Notes: a model not told the origin generated them from the letters alone. A stretch of DNA of 6,610 nucleotides from an uncultured Burkholderiales bacterium (GCA_937925755.1 CALAMX010000106.1:1-6610), one strand, 5' to 3'; positions 1-6,162 are shown, counted from the stretch's first letter. Made by a program: numbers and translations.

Positions 1-68
1 CCGTAACGGCTAAGGAAGCGCTGCCTAACCCGGCGAGCGAGATTGAGCGCCGCGCAACCAAAGCATAG
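1..68 (+). CDS. Possible 3' end of an upstream gene (partial, hypothetical)
   Basis: Reading from base 3, the frame is open to a TAG at 66-68 and encodes a 21-residue tail beginning VTAKEALPNPASEIERR and ending in Lys-Ala. The composition looks like a hydrophilic protein C-terminus, and the other two forward frames meet stops at once. In many gammaproteobacteria motC sits directly before motD, so this could be the end of motC, but no diagnostic MotC motif lies in so short a piece. This is inference from context only. A chance open frame is quite possible. Confidence 0.3.
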   Translation, partial: VTAKEALPNPASEIERRATKA

Positions 69-100
69 GACCGTGACTTGACAGGAAGTCAGTCATGGGG

Positions 101-177
101 CCCAAACGAAGTTTCGGCGAAGGCTAACCTGCCGTCAGGCAGGTTAAGCGAGCGGAAGCGAGCGGCCGGAGCCACAA
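101..177 (-). repeat. Single minus-oriented copy of the hairpin repeat
   Basis: Read on the minus strand this is the same unit as the array at 6163-6508: the TGGCTCCGG start (about 165-173), the CTCGC-rich segment, a perfect 8-bp stem GGCAGGTT/AACCTGCC (126-145) around a 4-base loop, then the GCC-T-TCGCCGAAAC end (111-124). The junction hairpin CCGAAAC-TTC-GTTTGGG (101-117, minus strand) is also kept, with one mismatch. It is a type 1 unit, differing from copies A and D by one base in the CTCGC segment. It lies between the possible upstream gene tail and motD, and its orientation is opposite to the right-hand array. Confidence 0.9.
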
Positions 178-309
178 TATGAGGATGATCGAAGCGTAAC
201 TGCAAGGGTATCTCTTATGAACGCTGCACGCGTAAGGCAGATCAGATTTCGGCGCGGCCCTACCTGCCACGGGCTGAGACCTCGTACCTGCCCCTAACCC
301 ACGCGCCCC

Positions 310-1095
310 ATGCCCCGCAGGCGCCCGCCCGAAGAACACGAAAATCTTGAACGTTGGCTGGTCTCCTACGCCGACTTCATTACCCTTCTCTTTGCCTTCT
401 TCGTGGTGATGTACGCGATCTCCTCCATCAACGAGGGGAAGTATCGCGTGCTGTCCGACTCGCTGGTGCAGGCCTTCCGCGAGGCGCCGACCAGCGCCAA
501 CCTGGTCGAGATGCGCGGGCGTCGGCCCGAGGTGCTCGATGGCAGCGGCCGACCCATCGGCCGGGCCCAACCGCAGACGGTCGCCCCGCCGCCGGAGACG
601 GAGCGTATGAAGCGCGTGGCCAAAGACGTGCTCGAAGCCATGGCCCCCCTAATCGATGAGGGCCAAGTACGCGTAACCCAATCGCCGCGCGGTATCACGG
701 TGGAGATCAATGCCAGCGTGCTCTTCGCCACGGGTGAGGCCGTATTGCAACCGAGCTCCATAGCAACCCTCACCGCCGTTGCACGGGTGCTGGCCCAGGT
801 AGACAACCCCATCCAGGTCGAGGGTCACACCGACAACGTGCCGATTCGCAGCCCCATCTACCCCTCCAACTGGGAGCTGTCCTCCGCTCGCGCCAGCAGT
901 GTCGTGCGCCTGTTCACCGAGCAGGGCGTGGCACCTTCGCGCCTGGTGGCGATCGGCTATGCCGACAACCGCCCGATCGACACGAATGCAACCCCCGAGG
1001 GGCGCGCCCGCAACCGCCGGGTGAACATCCTGATCCTGCACGAGCGCCAGGGCGAGGTGCGCGAGCTCGACATTACGGCCGGTTCCGGCGCCTGA
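310..1095 (+). CDS. motD: Flagellar motor protein MotD (MotB-type stator subunit)
   Basis: This is the peptidoglycan-anchored stator subunit, which pairs with MotC in the inner membrane and conducts ions that drive the flagellar motor. The 261 residues show the classic MotB layout. A short basic cytoplasmic N-terminus (EEHENLERWLVSYADF) is followed by one membrane helix at about 19-39, with the ion-binding Asp22 in the SYADF motif. A plug-like stretch follows at about 42-60, then a Pro-rich linker at 72-98. An OmpA-like peptidoglycan-binding domain spans about 137-244, with GHTDN (172-176), NWELSSARA (187-195) and NRRVNI (235-240). NEGKYRVLSDSL after the helix is typical of MotD rather than Escherichia MotB. 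An in-frame TAA at 295 fixes ATG 310 as the first possible start, but no Shine-Dalgarno sequence precedes it. The usual partner motC is not visible as an intact gene, and a repeat copy lies upstream. Confidence 0.93.
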   Translation: MPRRRPPEEHENLERWLVSYADFITLLFAFFVVMYAISSINEGKYRVLSDSLVQAFREAPTSANLVEMRGRRPEVLDGSGRPIGRAQPQTVAPPPETERMKRVAKDVLEAMAPLIDEGQVRVTQSPRGITVEINASVLFATGEAVLQPSSIATLTAVARVLAQVDNPIQVEGHTDNVPIRSPIYPSNWELSSARASSVVRLFTEQGVAPSRLVAIGYADNRPIDTNATPEGRARNRRVNILILHERQGEVRELDITAGSGA

Positions 1096-1136
1096 GCCGG
1101 CACAGGGCCCTGACCGTTGTGACCCGCCGCTCAGGC
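1090..1136. terminator. Convergent inverted repeat holding both stop codons
   Basis: GCCTGAGC (1090-1097) and GCTCAGGC (1129-1136) are perfect inverted repeats. With a one-base bulge at 1098 the stem gains GGC (1099-1101) and GCC (1126-1128), about 11 bp in all, and the loop contains a further CAGGGCCCTG palindrome. The motD TGA (1093-1095) and the stop of the opposite-strand PilZ gene (TCA at 1131-1133) sit in opposite arms. It could act as a bidirectional terminator or RNA-stabilising hairpin, but neither side has a T tract, so intrinsic termination is only a possibility. Confidence 0.4.
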
Positions 1137-2690
1137 CGGGGCGATGCGGAAGACCTCGACGTTGGGCGTGTATTCCAGACGCTTTTCCACCCGGATCGCC
1201 ACCTGGCCGCTGTTCGACAGGACGTCGACGGGGACATCGGGCTCGATGCTGCCGGGTGGCGTGAGCAGCATGGCCGGCTGCTTGAGCACCGGCGAGGCCT
1301 GCAGCAGCAGGCTGGGGTAGAGCTTGCCGGTGTCGTTGCGGCGCACCTGCACGGGGTAGGCCCTCGGTGCCAGCAGCTGCACGCCGAAGTACAGCTCGCC
1401 GTCCTTTGGCACGCGAAACCAGCGCACCAGGCCCACGCTCCAGATGCCGTTGTCCTGGCGGAGACCGACCAGATCCCCTACCTTGATCTGGGCCGTGATC
1501 GTGCCGCTCTTGCGCAGGGCGACCCCGCCCATGCTGTCGTCGAGCCCCTCGCAGCGCATCACCATGGGCTGCGGCTCTGCGCTCCCACCCGAGCTGCGCT
1601 CGCCGCCGGCCGGGCCGGCGAGCTGGTAGACCGAGCGCAGCCCGAATGACACCTCCAGTTCTTTGCCCCGTGGGTAGCGCCGCCGTTGCGCCTGACGCAC
1701 GATCGATGCGCCCCAGCTCAGCTTCAACCGGTGCAACATGACGGCGTATTCGGGGTCGCGCGCCGCAGCCGGCAGGCCGATCTTCTCGGGGTCCTCCTTG
1801 GACTTGAGATGGGCGGAGACCATGGCCAGGTGCTTGGCCAGTTCGGTGGTGTTGAGCATGAGATCCCAGCGCGGATCGGTGGGGTGCTTTTCCCAGGCGA
1901 GCGGCCTCGGTGGGGCGTCGGTGTTGACCTCGATGATGAACAGACCAACGTGGCCGCGCGCATCTTCGGCAGGGAAGATCTGTACTAGTTCTCCGAAGCG
2001 GGCGATGATGTCCTTGGCCCAGGGCAACTCAATCTGCGGGAAGCGGTAGGGATCGGCCAGCGCCATCAGCAGCACGCCCTTGTAGATCTGCTCGACCGAG
2101 AGCATGGTCGGGCTGTCCTCGGGAATGGTCTGCGCCTGGCCGCTGCGCAGGGCGTAGTTGTAGGTCTGGTGCAGGTCCACCCAAACCCCGGCGGGGACGT
2201 TCTCGTGGGTCTCGAAGCTGATCTCCAGGACCTGCTGCAGGGCGAGCATCAGCCGCTGCAGATAGCGGGGCAGGGGTTTCTTGCTGAAATGGAAGGCCTG
2301 TTTGAGCCAATCAGTGATCAGGACCTTGTAGGCGGTGGCAAGATGCAACAACAGTCGTTGCGCCTGTTCGGGATTGAGCTGCAGCCGGGCGGTGAGAGGT
2401 AGTGGTGCACCGCTGTATTGGCTGCGCAGGGCGTTTACGGTCTCCTCGATGGCCGGCTCCAGGATCTGCACCATCCTCGCCCTGACCTCATGCCCCATCT
2501 TGACGCGATTGGCGTTGTCCAGATAATCCGCCAGATCGGCCGCCGCTTGCAAAGGATCGGACAACGGCAGCTTCTTGAGCCAGGTTTCGGCTTGCTTGGG
2601 CTTGAACTCCAGGCTTATAGTGCTGGCGCTCTTGACCGGCGGCAGACTGTAGCGGGGTAGCATGTTCTCATCCGATCGGGTTACGGCCAT
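1131..2690 (-). CDS. PilZ-domain protein with long helical N-terminal region
   Basis: This is a 519-residue soluble protein with no signal peptide or membrane helix. Its C-terminal part carries the c-di-GMP signature of PilZ domains: RxxxR at 337-341 (RRYPR) and DxSxxG at 384-389 (DDSMGG). A strand-rich segment follows (about 402-450, with GDLVGLRQDN, WSVGLVRWF and LYFGVQLLAPR). A Gly/Ser-rich insert (359-372) makes the gap between the two motifs unusually long. Residues 1-330 look mostly alpha-helical and match no domain I can name. The gene converges on motD, which fits a c-di-GMP effector tied to motility or surface behaviour, but that role is inference. The first start (ATG at 2688-2690) has only a distant AAAGG. 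An internal ATG at 2661-2663 (510 residues, MLPRYSLPPVK) is preceded by GGATGAG and may be the true start. Confidence 0.82.
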   Translation of the reverse strand: MAVTRSDENMLPRYSLPPVKSASTISLEFKPKQAETWLKKLPLSDPLQAAADLADYLDNANRVKMGHEVRARMVQILEPAIEETVNALRSQYSGAPLPLTARLQLNPEQAQRLLLHLATAYKVLITDWLKQAFHFSKKPLPRYLQRLMLALQQVLEISFETHENVPAGVWVDLHQTYNYALRSGQAQTIPEDSPTMLSVEQIYKGVLLMALADPYRFPQIELPWAKDIIARFGELVQIFPAEDARGHVGLFIIEVNTDAPPRPLAWEKHPTDPRWDLMLNTTELAKHLAMVSAHLKSKEDPEKIGLPAAARDPEYAVMLHRLKLSWGASIVRQAQRRRYPRGKELEVSFGLRSVYQLAGPAGGERSSGGSAEPQPMVMRCEGLDDSMGGVALRKSGTITAQIKVGDLVGLRQDNGIWSVGLVRWFRVPKDGELYFGVQLLAPRAYPVQVRRNDTGKLYPSLLLQASPVLKQPAMLLTPPGSIEPDVPVDVLSNSGQVAIRVEKRLEYTPNVEVFRIAPA

Positions 2691-2773
2691 TGTATGTAAA
2701 GCCTTTCGTCCTTGTAAATTCGCGCGGGGCAGCCCGGAACCCGGATTGCACGCCAGAGGTCATTCGCGTGAAA

Positions 2774-2786
2774 GTCGCGCAGCGAC
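2774..2786 (+). other. Small hairpin in the intergenic leader
   Basis: GTCGC-GCA-GCGAC is a perfect 5-bp stem with a 3-base loop. It is the first of three successive potential stem-loops between the divergent PilZ gene and the thioredoxin operon. Alone it is weak evidence, and its interest comes from its position in the series. Confidence 0.3.
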
Positions 2787-2797
2787 CCTGGATGCTC

Positions 2798-2818
2798 CCT
2801 CTCCCAGTGGGCGAGAGG
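2798..2818 (+). other. CCTCTC/GAGAGG intergenic hairpin
   Basis: CCTCTC (2798-2803) pairs perfectly with GAGAGG (2813-2818). CC (2804-2805) and GG (2810-2811) extend the stem past a single bulged C, leaving the loop AGTG. This form resembles dispersed CCCTCTCCC...GGGAGAGGG hairpins common between genes of GC-rich proteobacteria, so it may be a small dispersed repeat rather than a local regulator. It is not followed by a T tract. Confidence 0.4.
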
Positions 2819-2831
2819 TAGGAAGTGACGG

Positions 2832-2881
2832 AACGGACATGGCCGATTTCATCCTCTGGGCTCACTTCGGTCCTGTCCGTT
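2832..2881 (+). promoter_or_regulatory. Long stem-loop just upstream of the thioredoxin operon
   Basis: AACGGACA (2832-2839) and TGTCCGTT (2874-2881) are perfect inverted repeats. After one T/C mismatch the stem continues with GGCCGA (2841-2846) against TCGGTC (2867-2872), one G-T pair included. That gives 14 pairs over 15 positions, closing a 20-base loop. Loop bases TCATCCT (2849-2855) are complementary to AGGATGA (2882-2888) immediately after the stem, so a pseudoknot or alternative fold is possible. It ends 26 bases before the tlpA-like ATG, where it could influence translation or transcript stability. There is no T tract and no known riboswitch consensus. The regulatory role is inference. 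Confidence 0.4.
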
Positions 2882-2884
2882 AGG

Positions 2885-2911
2885 ATGACGACTGGTATTT
2901 GGCAACGATGA
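2885..2911 (+). other. Possible 8-codon leader mini-ORF overlapping the tlpA-like start
   Basis: ATG at 2885 opens an 8-codon frame (MTTGIWQR) whose TGA (2909-2911) overlaps the ATG at 2908 in an ATGA junction. No ribosome binding site is evident for it; the bases just upstream belong to the long stem-loop. The same kind of ATGA coupling recurs before the TolC-like gene, which makes it worth recording, but an ORF this short could easily arise by chance. Confidence 0.2.
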
Positions 2912-3372
2912 AGCGTTGGCGTGATTGGTGGCTGGCCATCCTGTGGGGCACGCTCTGCATCCCCGCCCAGGCCTTTACGCTGAGCGACAACCAGGGCAAG
3001 GTGCACCGACTGGCCGACTACAAGGGCAAATGGGTACTCGTGAACTTCTGGGCCACCTGGTGCCCGCCCTGCCTGGAGGAAATCCCCGAACTGACCGCCC
3101 TACATGAGGACGCGAAGCTCAACGTAGCGGTGATCGGCATCGCACTGGATTACCGCAACCCACGGCAGGTGCTCGAATTCGCCGAGCAGATGCTGGTCAG
3201 TTATCCCATCGTCCTGGGCACCTATGCCATGACCAACCAGATCGGTCCGGTGCGCGGCTTGCCCACGACCTATCTGTACGACCCGCAGGGCCGCCTGGTG
3301 GCCGGTCACCTGGGGCCCCTCACCAAGGCCGATGTCGAGCGTTTCATCCGTAAACAAACCGTGAAGAGGTAA
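2908..3372 (+). CDS. TlpA/ResA-like periplasmic thioredoxin
   Basis: A 154-residue exported thiol-disulfide oxidoreductase. A signal peptide or N-terminal anchor covers about 1-22 (WLAILWGTLCIPAQA, likely cleavage after QA). The thioredoxin fold then begins FTLSDNQGKVHRLADYKGKW. The active site is WCPPC at 51-55, with Cys52 and Cys55 after the VNFWAT strand. The cis-proline is Pro119 in GLPTTYL, and DPQGRLV forms the last strand turn. These are the family marks of TlpA/ResA/CcmG proteins, which usually reduce periplasmic partners using electrons from a CcdA- or DsbD-type membrane protein. No such protein is in the window. ATG 2908 is chosen over TTG 2899, which adds only three residues; neither has a good ribosome site. 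It is the first gene of the four-gene operon, and its stop is 1 base from the next start. Confidence 0.88.
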   Translation: MKRWRDWWLAILWGTLCIPAQAFTLSDNQGKVHRLADYKGKWVLVNFWATWCPPCLEEIPELTALHEDAKLNVAVIGIALDYRNPRQVLEFAEQMLVSYPIVLGTYAMTNQIGPVRGLPTTYLYDPQGRLVAGHLGPLTKADVERFIRKQTVKR

Positions 3373-3373
3373 T

Positions 3374-3898
3374 ATGGTGATCTCGTTGCGCGGGTGGATT
3401 TCCCTCTTGCTTACGCTGTTCACCCTCGCCGCTGCGGCGCAGGTACGCGACCCCTATGTGCATTTCTTCCAACCCAAGCTGGGCGACCTGCACGGGGACC
3501 TGGAAACCGCCCGGCGCGAGGGCAAACTGGGTATCCTGCTCATGTTCGAGATGGACGACTGCCCATTTTGCCAACGCATGAAGACGCAGGTGCTCAACCG
3601 TGCCGAGGTCCAGGACTATTTCCGGCGCTACTTCCTGATCTACAGTATCGACACCAAGGGCGACATCCCCATCACCGATTTCCAGGGCAATGAGACGACG
3701 GAGAAGGCCTTCGCGCTGGCCCAGCGGGCCAGGGCTACACCGGTGTTCATCTTTTATGATCTGGAGGGCAGGCCCATCGTGCGCTACACCGGCGCCACCC
3801 AGACCGCCGAGGAATTCCTCCTGCTCGGGCGCTATGTCGTCGAGGGGGCCTACAAGACCATGCCCTTCAATCTCTACAAACGCCAGGCGGGGAAATGA
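3374..3898 (+). CDS. SoxW-like periplasmic thioredoxin (CPFC)
   Basis: A 174-residue exported thioredoxin-fold protein. A signal peptide covers about 1-22 (WISLLLTLFTLAAAAQ). The helix before the fold (DLETARREGKLG) leads into the strand ILLMFEM and the active site DDCPFCQRMK, with Cys63 and Cys66. The cis-proline is Pro123 in ATPVFIFYD, and GRPIVRYTG is a typical closing strand. The C-x-F/Y-C site with an acidic lead-in and a late, near C-terminal helix recalls SoxW and related thioredoxins that act on periplasmic disulfides, some in thiosulfate oxidation. The soxW name is not assigned because no sox genes are seen. A strong ribosome site (GAAGAGG at 3363-3369) and the 1-base gap to the previous gene support ATG 3374 and co-transcription. 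Its substrate is unknown. Confidence 0.85.
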   Translation: MVISLRGWISLLLTLFTLAAAAQVRDPYVHFFQPKLGDLHGDLETARREGKLGILLMFEMDDCPFCQRMKTQVLNRAEVQDYFRRYFLIYSIDTKGDIPITDFQGNETTEKAFALAQRARATPVFIFYDLEGRPIVRYTGATQTAEEFLLLGRYVVEGAYKTMPFNLYKRQAGK

Positions 3899-3939
3899 AG
3901 ACAGGAAATCGAGCTGGCGGCTTCAGGTGTTGCCCATGA
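3895..3939 (+). other. 14-codon mini-ORF bridging two genes by ATGA overlaps
   Basis: ATG at 3895 overlaps the stop of the CPFC thioredoxin (TGA 3896-3898). The frame runs 14 codons (MKTGNRAGGFRCCP), and its TGA (3937-3939) overlaps the ATG of the TolC-like gene at 3936. AGGCGGGG (3885-3892) lies at ribosome-site distance from its start, and it carries an AGG (3925-3927) usable by the next gene. The arrangement would let ribosomes pass from one gene to the next. Whether the peptide matters is unknown, and the frame could be chance. Confidence 0.35.
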
Positions 3940-5240
3940 GGCGCGCGGTACGCCGCCGCTTGCGCGCATGCGCTTGGGGCCTGCTCCTCTGCCTTGGCCT
4001 CGTGCGCACGGCCGGGGCGAGCCCCCTCACCCTGGAGGCAGTGCTCGCCCATGCCGATCAGCCTCACCCCGAGCTAGAACGGGTGCAGGCCCAGGTCCAG
4101 GCCGCCGCTGCCGAACGGATGCTGGCCGAGAGCCTGCGCGATTTCCAGCTCACACTCGATGCCAGCCTGCGCGGTGGCCGCAATACTGTCACGCATGACT
4201 ACGCGGCCGACCACCTCGCCCGCCTCCGCCTGCGCAAACCGCTCTGGGATGGCATGCGCTACGCCGCCAACCTTGAGGCGGCGCAGCGCATGCAGGAGGC
4301 CCGCCAGCTCGCCCTGCTGGATGTGCGCGCGCAAAGGCGCTTGACCCTCATGGCGCGCTTTTTCGATGTCTTGCTGAGTGACCTGCAACATGCCGCCGAC
4401 ACCGAATCGATGGCCGTGGCCTATGTGCGCTGGGACGACGCCAAACACCGGGCCGAGCTGGGTGAGCTCGCGGCCCCGCAGCTAGCCGAACTGGAGGCCG
4501 CCTACCAAGCGCTCTATGTGCGTCAACGCGACAGTGCACGTCAGGTACGCGAGTCGCGCGCACGGCTCGCTGCCGCCATGAATCAACCCGATAACCTGCC
4601 GGGGGAACTGCTCGATCCGCAGCTCAAGGACAACGACCGCCCACTGCCCGAGTTCGAGTCGCTGCTCACCTTGCTGCAGCGTGGCAACCCTCGGCTGGCG
4701 ATGCTACGCCTGCATCTGGCAGCGGCGACGAGTCGGCTTGCGGCTGCGCGCGCCGATGACGGCCCCCGCTTGGAGTTCGAGGCCGAGGCGGCCGCCTACT
4801 CTCGCACCAGCACGACGCGGGACAGCGTACGCGCCGGCATCAACTTCGTCTGGCCGCTCTACGATGGCCGCCAGCACGACGCCCGGCTGGCGCGCGAGCA
4901 GGCGTCGATCAACCAGCTTCGAGCCGAATACGACCAGCTCTGGCTGGAATTGCGGCAGAGCCTGCTCGAGACCTTAAACGAAATCCAACACTTGCGCGAG
5001 GTCGAGCGGCGCGCCGCCGAGGTCGAGGCGCACTATCGTGAGCTGGCGCTGGACCGCGCCCGGGCCGAATACGAACTGGAGCTCAAGACCAACCTCGGCA
5101 CCAGCATGGCGCAGACCCAGCTGGCGAAAGTACGCCGCCGGGCGATCGAATACCGCCTGGCCTTGGCCTGGGAACGCCTCGCCGGTCTGCTCGGCGGGCC
5201 CTTGGAGACAGTGCTGAAGACGGAGAAGGAGACGCGATGA
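3936..5240 (+). CDS. TolC-type outer-membrane efflux channel protein
   Basis: A 434-residue outer-membrane factor expected to trimerise into a channel-tunnel that joins a periplasmic adaptor. Basic residues and a hydrophobic core form a signal peptide of about 28 residues (WGLLLCLGLVRTAGA, then SPLTLEAVLAHA, the usual first helix). Two structural repeats are visible. Strand-end motifs LRKPLWDG (99-106) and FVWPLYDGRQ (304-313) match the L-x-PL-DG beta-strand marks of the family. Long Ala/Leu/Arg/Glu-rich helices contain tip motifs near 172-184 (RAELGELAAPQL) and 381-394. The mature protein has no cysteine. The frame stays open upstream to 3690, but that stretch overlaps the thioredoxin gene; ATG 3936 directly precedes the signal peptide. 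A weak AGG lies 8 bases upstream, so coupling through the mini-ORF at 3895 is likely. The stop overlaps the next start as ATGA. Confidence 0.9.
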   Translation: MRRAVRRRLRACAWGLLLCLGLVRTAGASPLTLEAVLAHADQPHPELERVQAQVQAAAAERMLAESLRDFQLTLDASLRGGRNTVTHDYAADHLARLRLRKPLWDGMRYAANLEAAQRMQEARQLALLDVRAQRRLTLMARFFDVLLSDLQHAADTESMAVAYVRWDDAKHRAELGELAAPQLAELEAAYQALYVRQRDSARQVRESRARLAAAMNQPDNLPGELLDPQLKDNDRPLPEFESLLTLLQRGNPRLAMLRLHLAAATSRLAAARADDGPRLEFEAEAAAYSRTSTTRDSVRAGINFVWPLYDGRQHDARLAREQASINQLRAEYDQLWLELRQSLLETLNEIQHLREVERRAAEVEAHYRELALDRARAEYELELKTNLGTSMAQTQLAKVRRRAIEYRLALAWERLAGLLGGPLETVLKTEKETR

Positions 5241-5989
5241 GGTGGGGTTACCGACCCTGGGCATGGCTACTGCTGATCGGACTTCTCCCCGCGCGGGCGG
5301 CGGAATATACCGGTGTACTCGAGTGGTCGCAGCGCACGGAGCTCGCCTTGCCGGTCTCCGGTGTGGTGGAGACGGTCGAGGTCAGTCCCGGGCAGATCGT
5401 CCAGGCCGGCCAGCCCCTCCTGCGCCTCGACCTCACCCCCTTCAAGGCCCAGGTGGCGGAGCTGCGCGCCGAGCTCGACCGGTATGGCGAGGAACTGGCC
5501 GATGCCAAACGTGAACTGGAGCGCGCCCAGGAGCTCTATGCCCGCACCGTGACCTCGACCACCGAGCTCGACGCCGCCAAGCTCCGACACGCGCGCGCCG
5601 CCGCCGGCCTGGCCGCCGCGCAGGCGCGGCTGGAGCGAGCCCGCTGGCAGCTCGCCCAGGCCGAGCTGCGGGCGCCTTTCAATGCCATCGTACTGTCGCG
5701 CCGCGCCGAACCCGGCATGGCGGTGGCCGCGCAATGTGAGCCTCCCGTCCTGATGAGCCTGGCACGCGCCGATGAAATCCTCATCCGTGTGCGCCTCAGC
5801 CCCTCCGAGGCGGGCGTCGTACGGCTTGGTATGCGAGCCGAGGTCGCACTGGCGGGCACGATCCAGGCTGGCGTCGTGCGTGGGCTGACCCACGAGGGTC
5901 GCAGCGAGGCCCCCTATACGATGGATGTGGCCATCCCGCGCACGGAGGGCCTGGTCGCCGGCCTGCCCGCCAGCGTCAAGCTACCCTAG
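5237..5989 (+). CDS. HlyD/AcrA-type periplasmic adaptor (membrane fusion) protein
   Basis: A 250-residue adaptor expected to join the TolC-like channel to an inner-membrane transporter. A signal peptide covers about 1-21 (WLLLIGLLPARA, then AEYTG); it has no lipobox cysteine, so the protein is probably soluble in the periplasm. The first lipoyl half (37-65, PVSGVVETVEVSPGQIVQAG) leads into an alpha-helical hairpin (66-143). Its tip carries Arg96-x3-Leu100-x6-Ser107, the R-L-S docking motif of AcrA/MacA-type adaptors. The second lipoyl half (144-165, LRAPFNAIVLSRRAEPG) and one beta-barrel domain (about 178-250) follow. It is shorter than most RND adaptors (about 350-400 residues) because the membrane-proximal domain is absent. 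Its one cysteine is Cys167. A strong AGAAGGAGA site (5224-5232) and the ATGA overlap with the channel gene fix the start. No pump gene follows in the window. Confidence 0.9.
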   Translation: MRWGYRPWAWLLLIGLLPARAAEYTGVLEWSQRTELALPVSGVVETVEVSPGQIVQAGQPLLRLDLTPFKAQVAELRAELDRYGEELADAKRELERAQELYARTVTSTTELDAAKLRHARAAAGLAAAQARLERARWQLAQAELRAPFNAIVLSRRAEPGMAVAAQCEPPVLMSLARADEILIRVRLSPSEAGVVRLGMRAEVALAGTIQAGVVRGLTHEGRSEAPYTMDVAIPRTEGLVAGLPASVKLP

Positions 5990-6035
5990 CGGCAAATCAC
6001 GCCCCACCCCGACGCGCGGACCGACTCTCGCCCTA

Positions 6036-6061
6036 GCGACAGACTCGAGTCTTCACGTCGC
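6036..6061. terminator. Nested palindrome downstream of the operon
   Basis: A perfect 12-bp palindrome, AGACTCGAGTCT (6041-6052), is enclosed by GCGAC (6036-6040) and GTCGC (6057-6061), with TCAC left unpaired on the right. It lies 47 bases after the adaptor stop and just before the repeat region, and it includes the stop of the opposite-strand gene fragment. It could be a transcription end or a protein-binding palindrome. The missing T tract makes an intrinsic terminator doubtful. Confidence 0.3.
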
Positions 6062-6162
6062 CATCGCATACCGTCCTTTGGCCATCCGTGCCGCGCGTGC
6101 CTCTTCCGGGCTGTAGGCCTTGCCGGACCATAGCATGCGGGACGCGATTTCTTCGGCCGTTG
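6053..6162 (-). pseudogene. Duplicated 3' gene fragment, copy 1
   Basis: On the minus strand this frame encodes TTAEEIASRMLW followed by SGKAYSPEEARAARMAK and GRYAMAT, ending at a TGA (6053-6055). It is the counterpart of the tail at 6524-6610. The frame stays open upstream through repeat units A and B to an ATG at 6275-6277 inside a repeat hairpin (74 codons in total), so the residues before TTAEE are repeat-derived and probably not the original N-terminus. I do not recognise the protein; the tail is basic and alanine-rich. It may be a truncated duplicate, or a small gene that uses repeat sequence as its 5' end. Confidence 0.45.
6060..6139 (-). repeat. 80-bp direct repeat, left copy
   Basis: Matches 6531-6610 without gaps at 72 of 80 positions, with a period of 471 bases. 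The match runs to the window edge on the right-hand copy, so the true repeat may be longer. It encodes the conserved protein tail on the minus strand. The eight differences fall in seven codons, six of them synonymous. Confidence 0.92.

Noticed and set aside
261..297. CTGAGA followed by TACCTG, recalling the TPP riboswitch (THI box)
   Set aside because: Only the short CTGAGA matches. The downstream conserved helices and the ACCTGAT core are absent, and a flagellar stator gene is not an expected target.
217..297. 26-codon forward ORF just upstream of motD
   Set aside because: No ribosome site, no recognisable composition, and it ends on a stop before motD. It looks like chance.
124..570. Minus-strand ORF over the left repeat and the start of motD
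   Set aside because: It is a shadow of motD, and its tail is simply the translated repeat.
2691..2760. TTTACA/TACATA as a promoter for the PilZ gene on the minus strand
   Set aside because: Spacing is only about 14 bases and the -10 would lie almost at the start codon, so it is not convincing.
3690..3935. 82-residue upstream extension of the TolC-like frame
   Set aside because: It overlaps the well-supported CPFC thioredoxin, its Arg/Pro/Ser-rich residues look like an out-of-frame shadow, and a proper signal peptide begins at ATG 3936.
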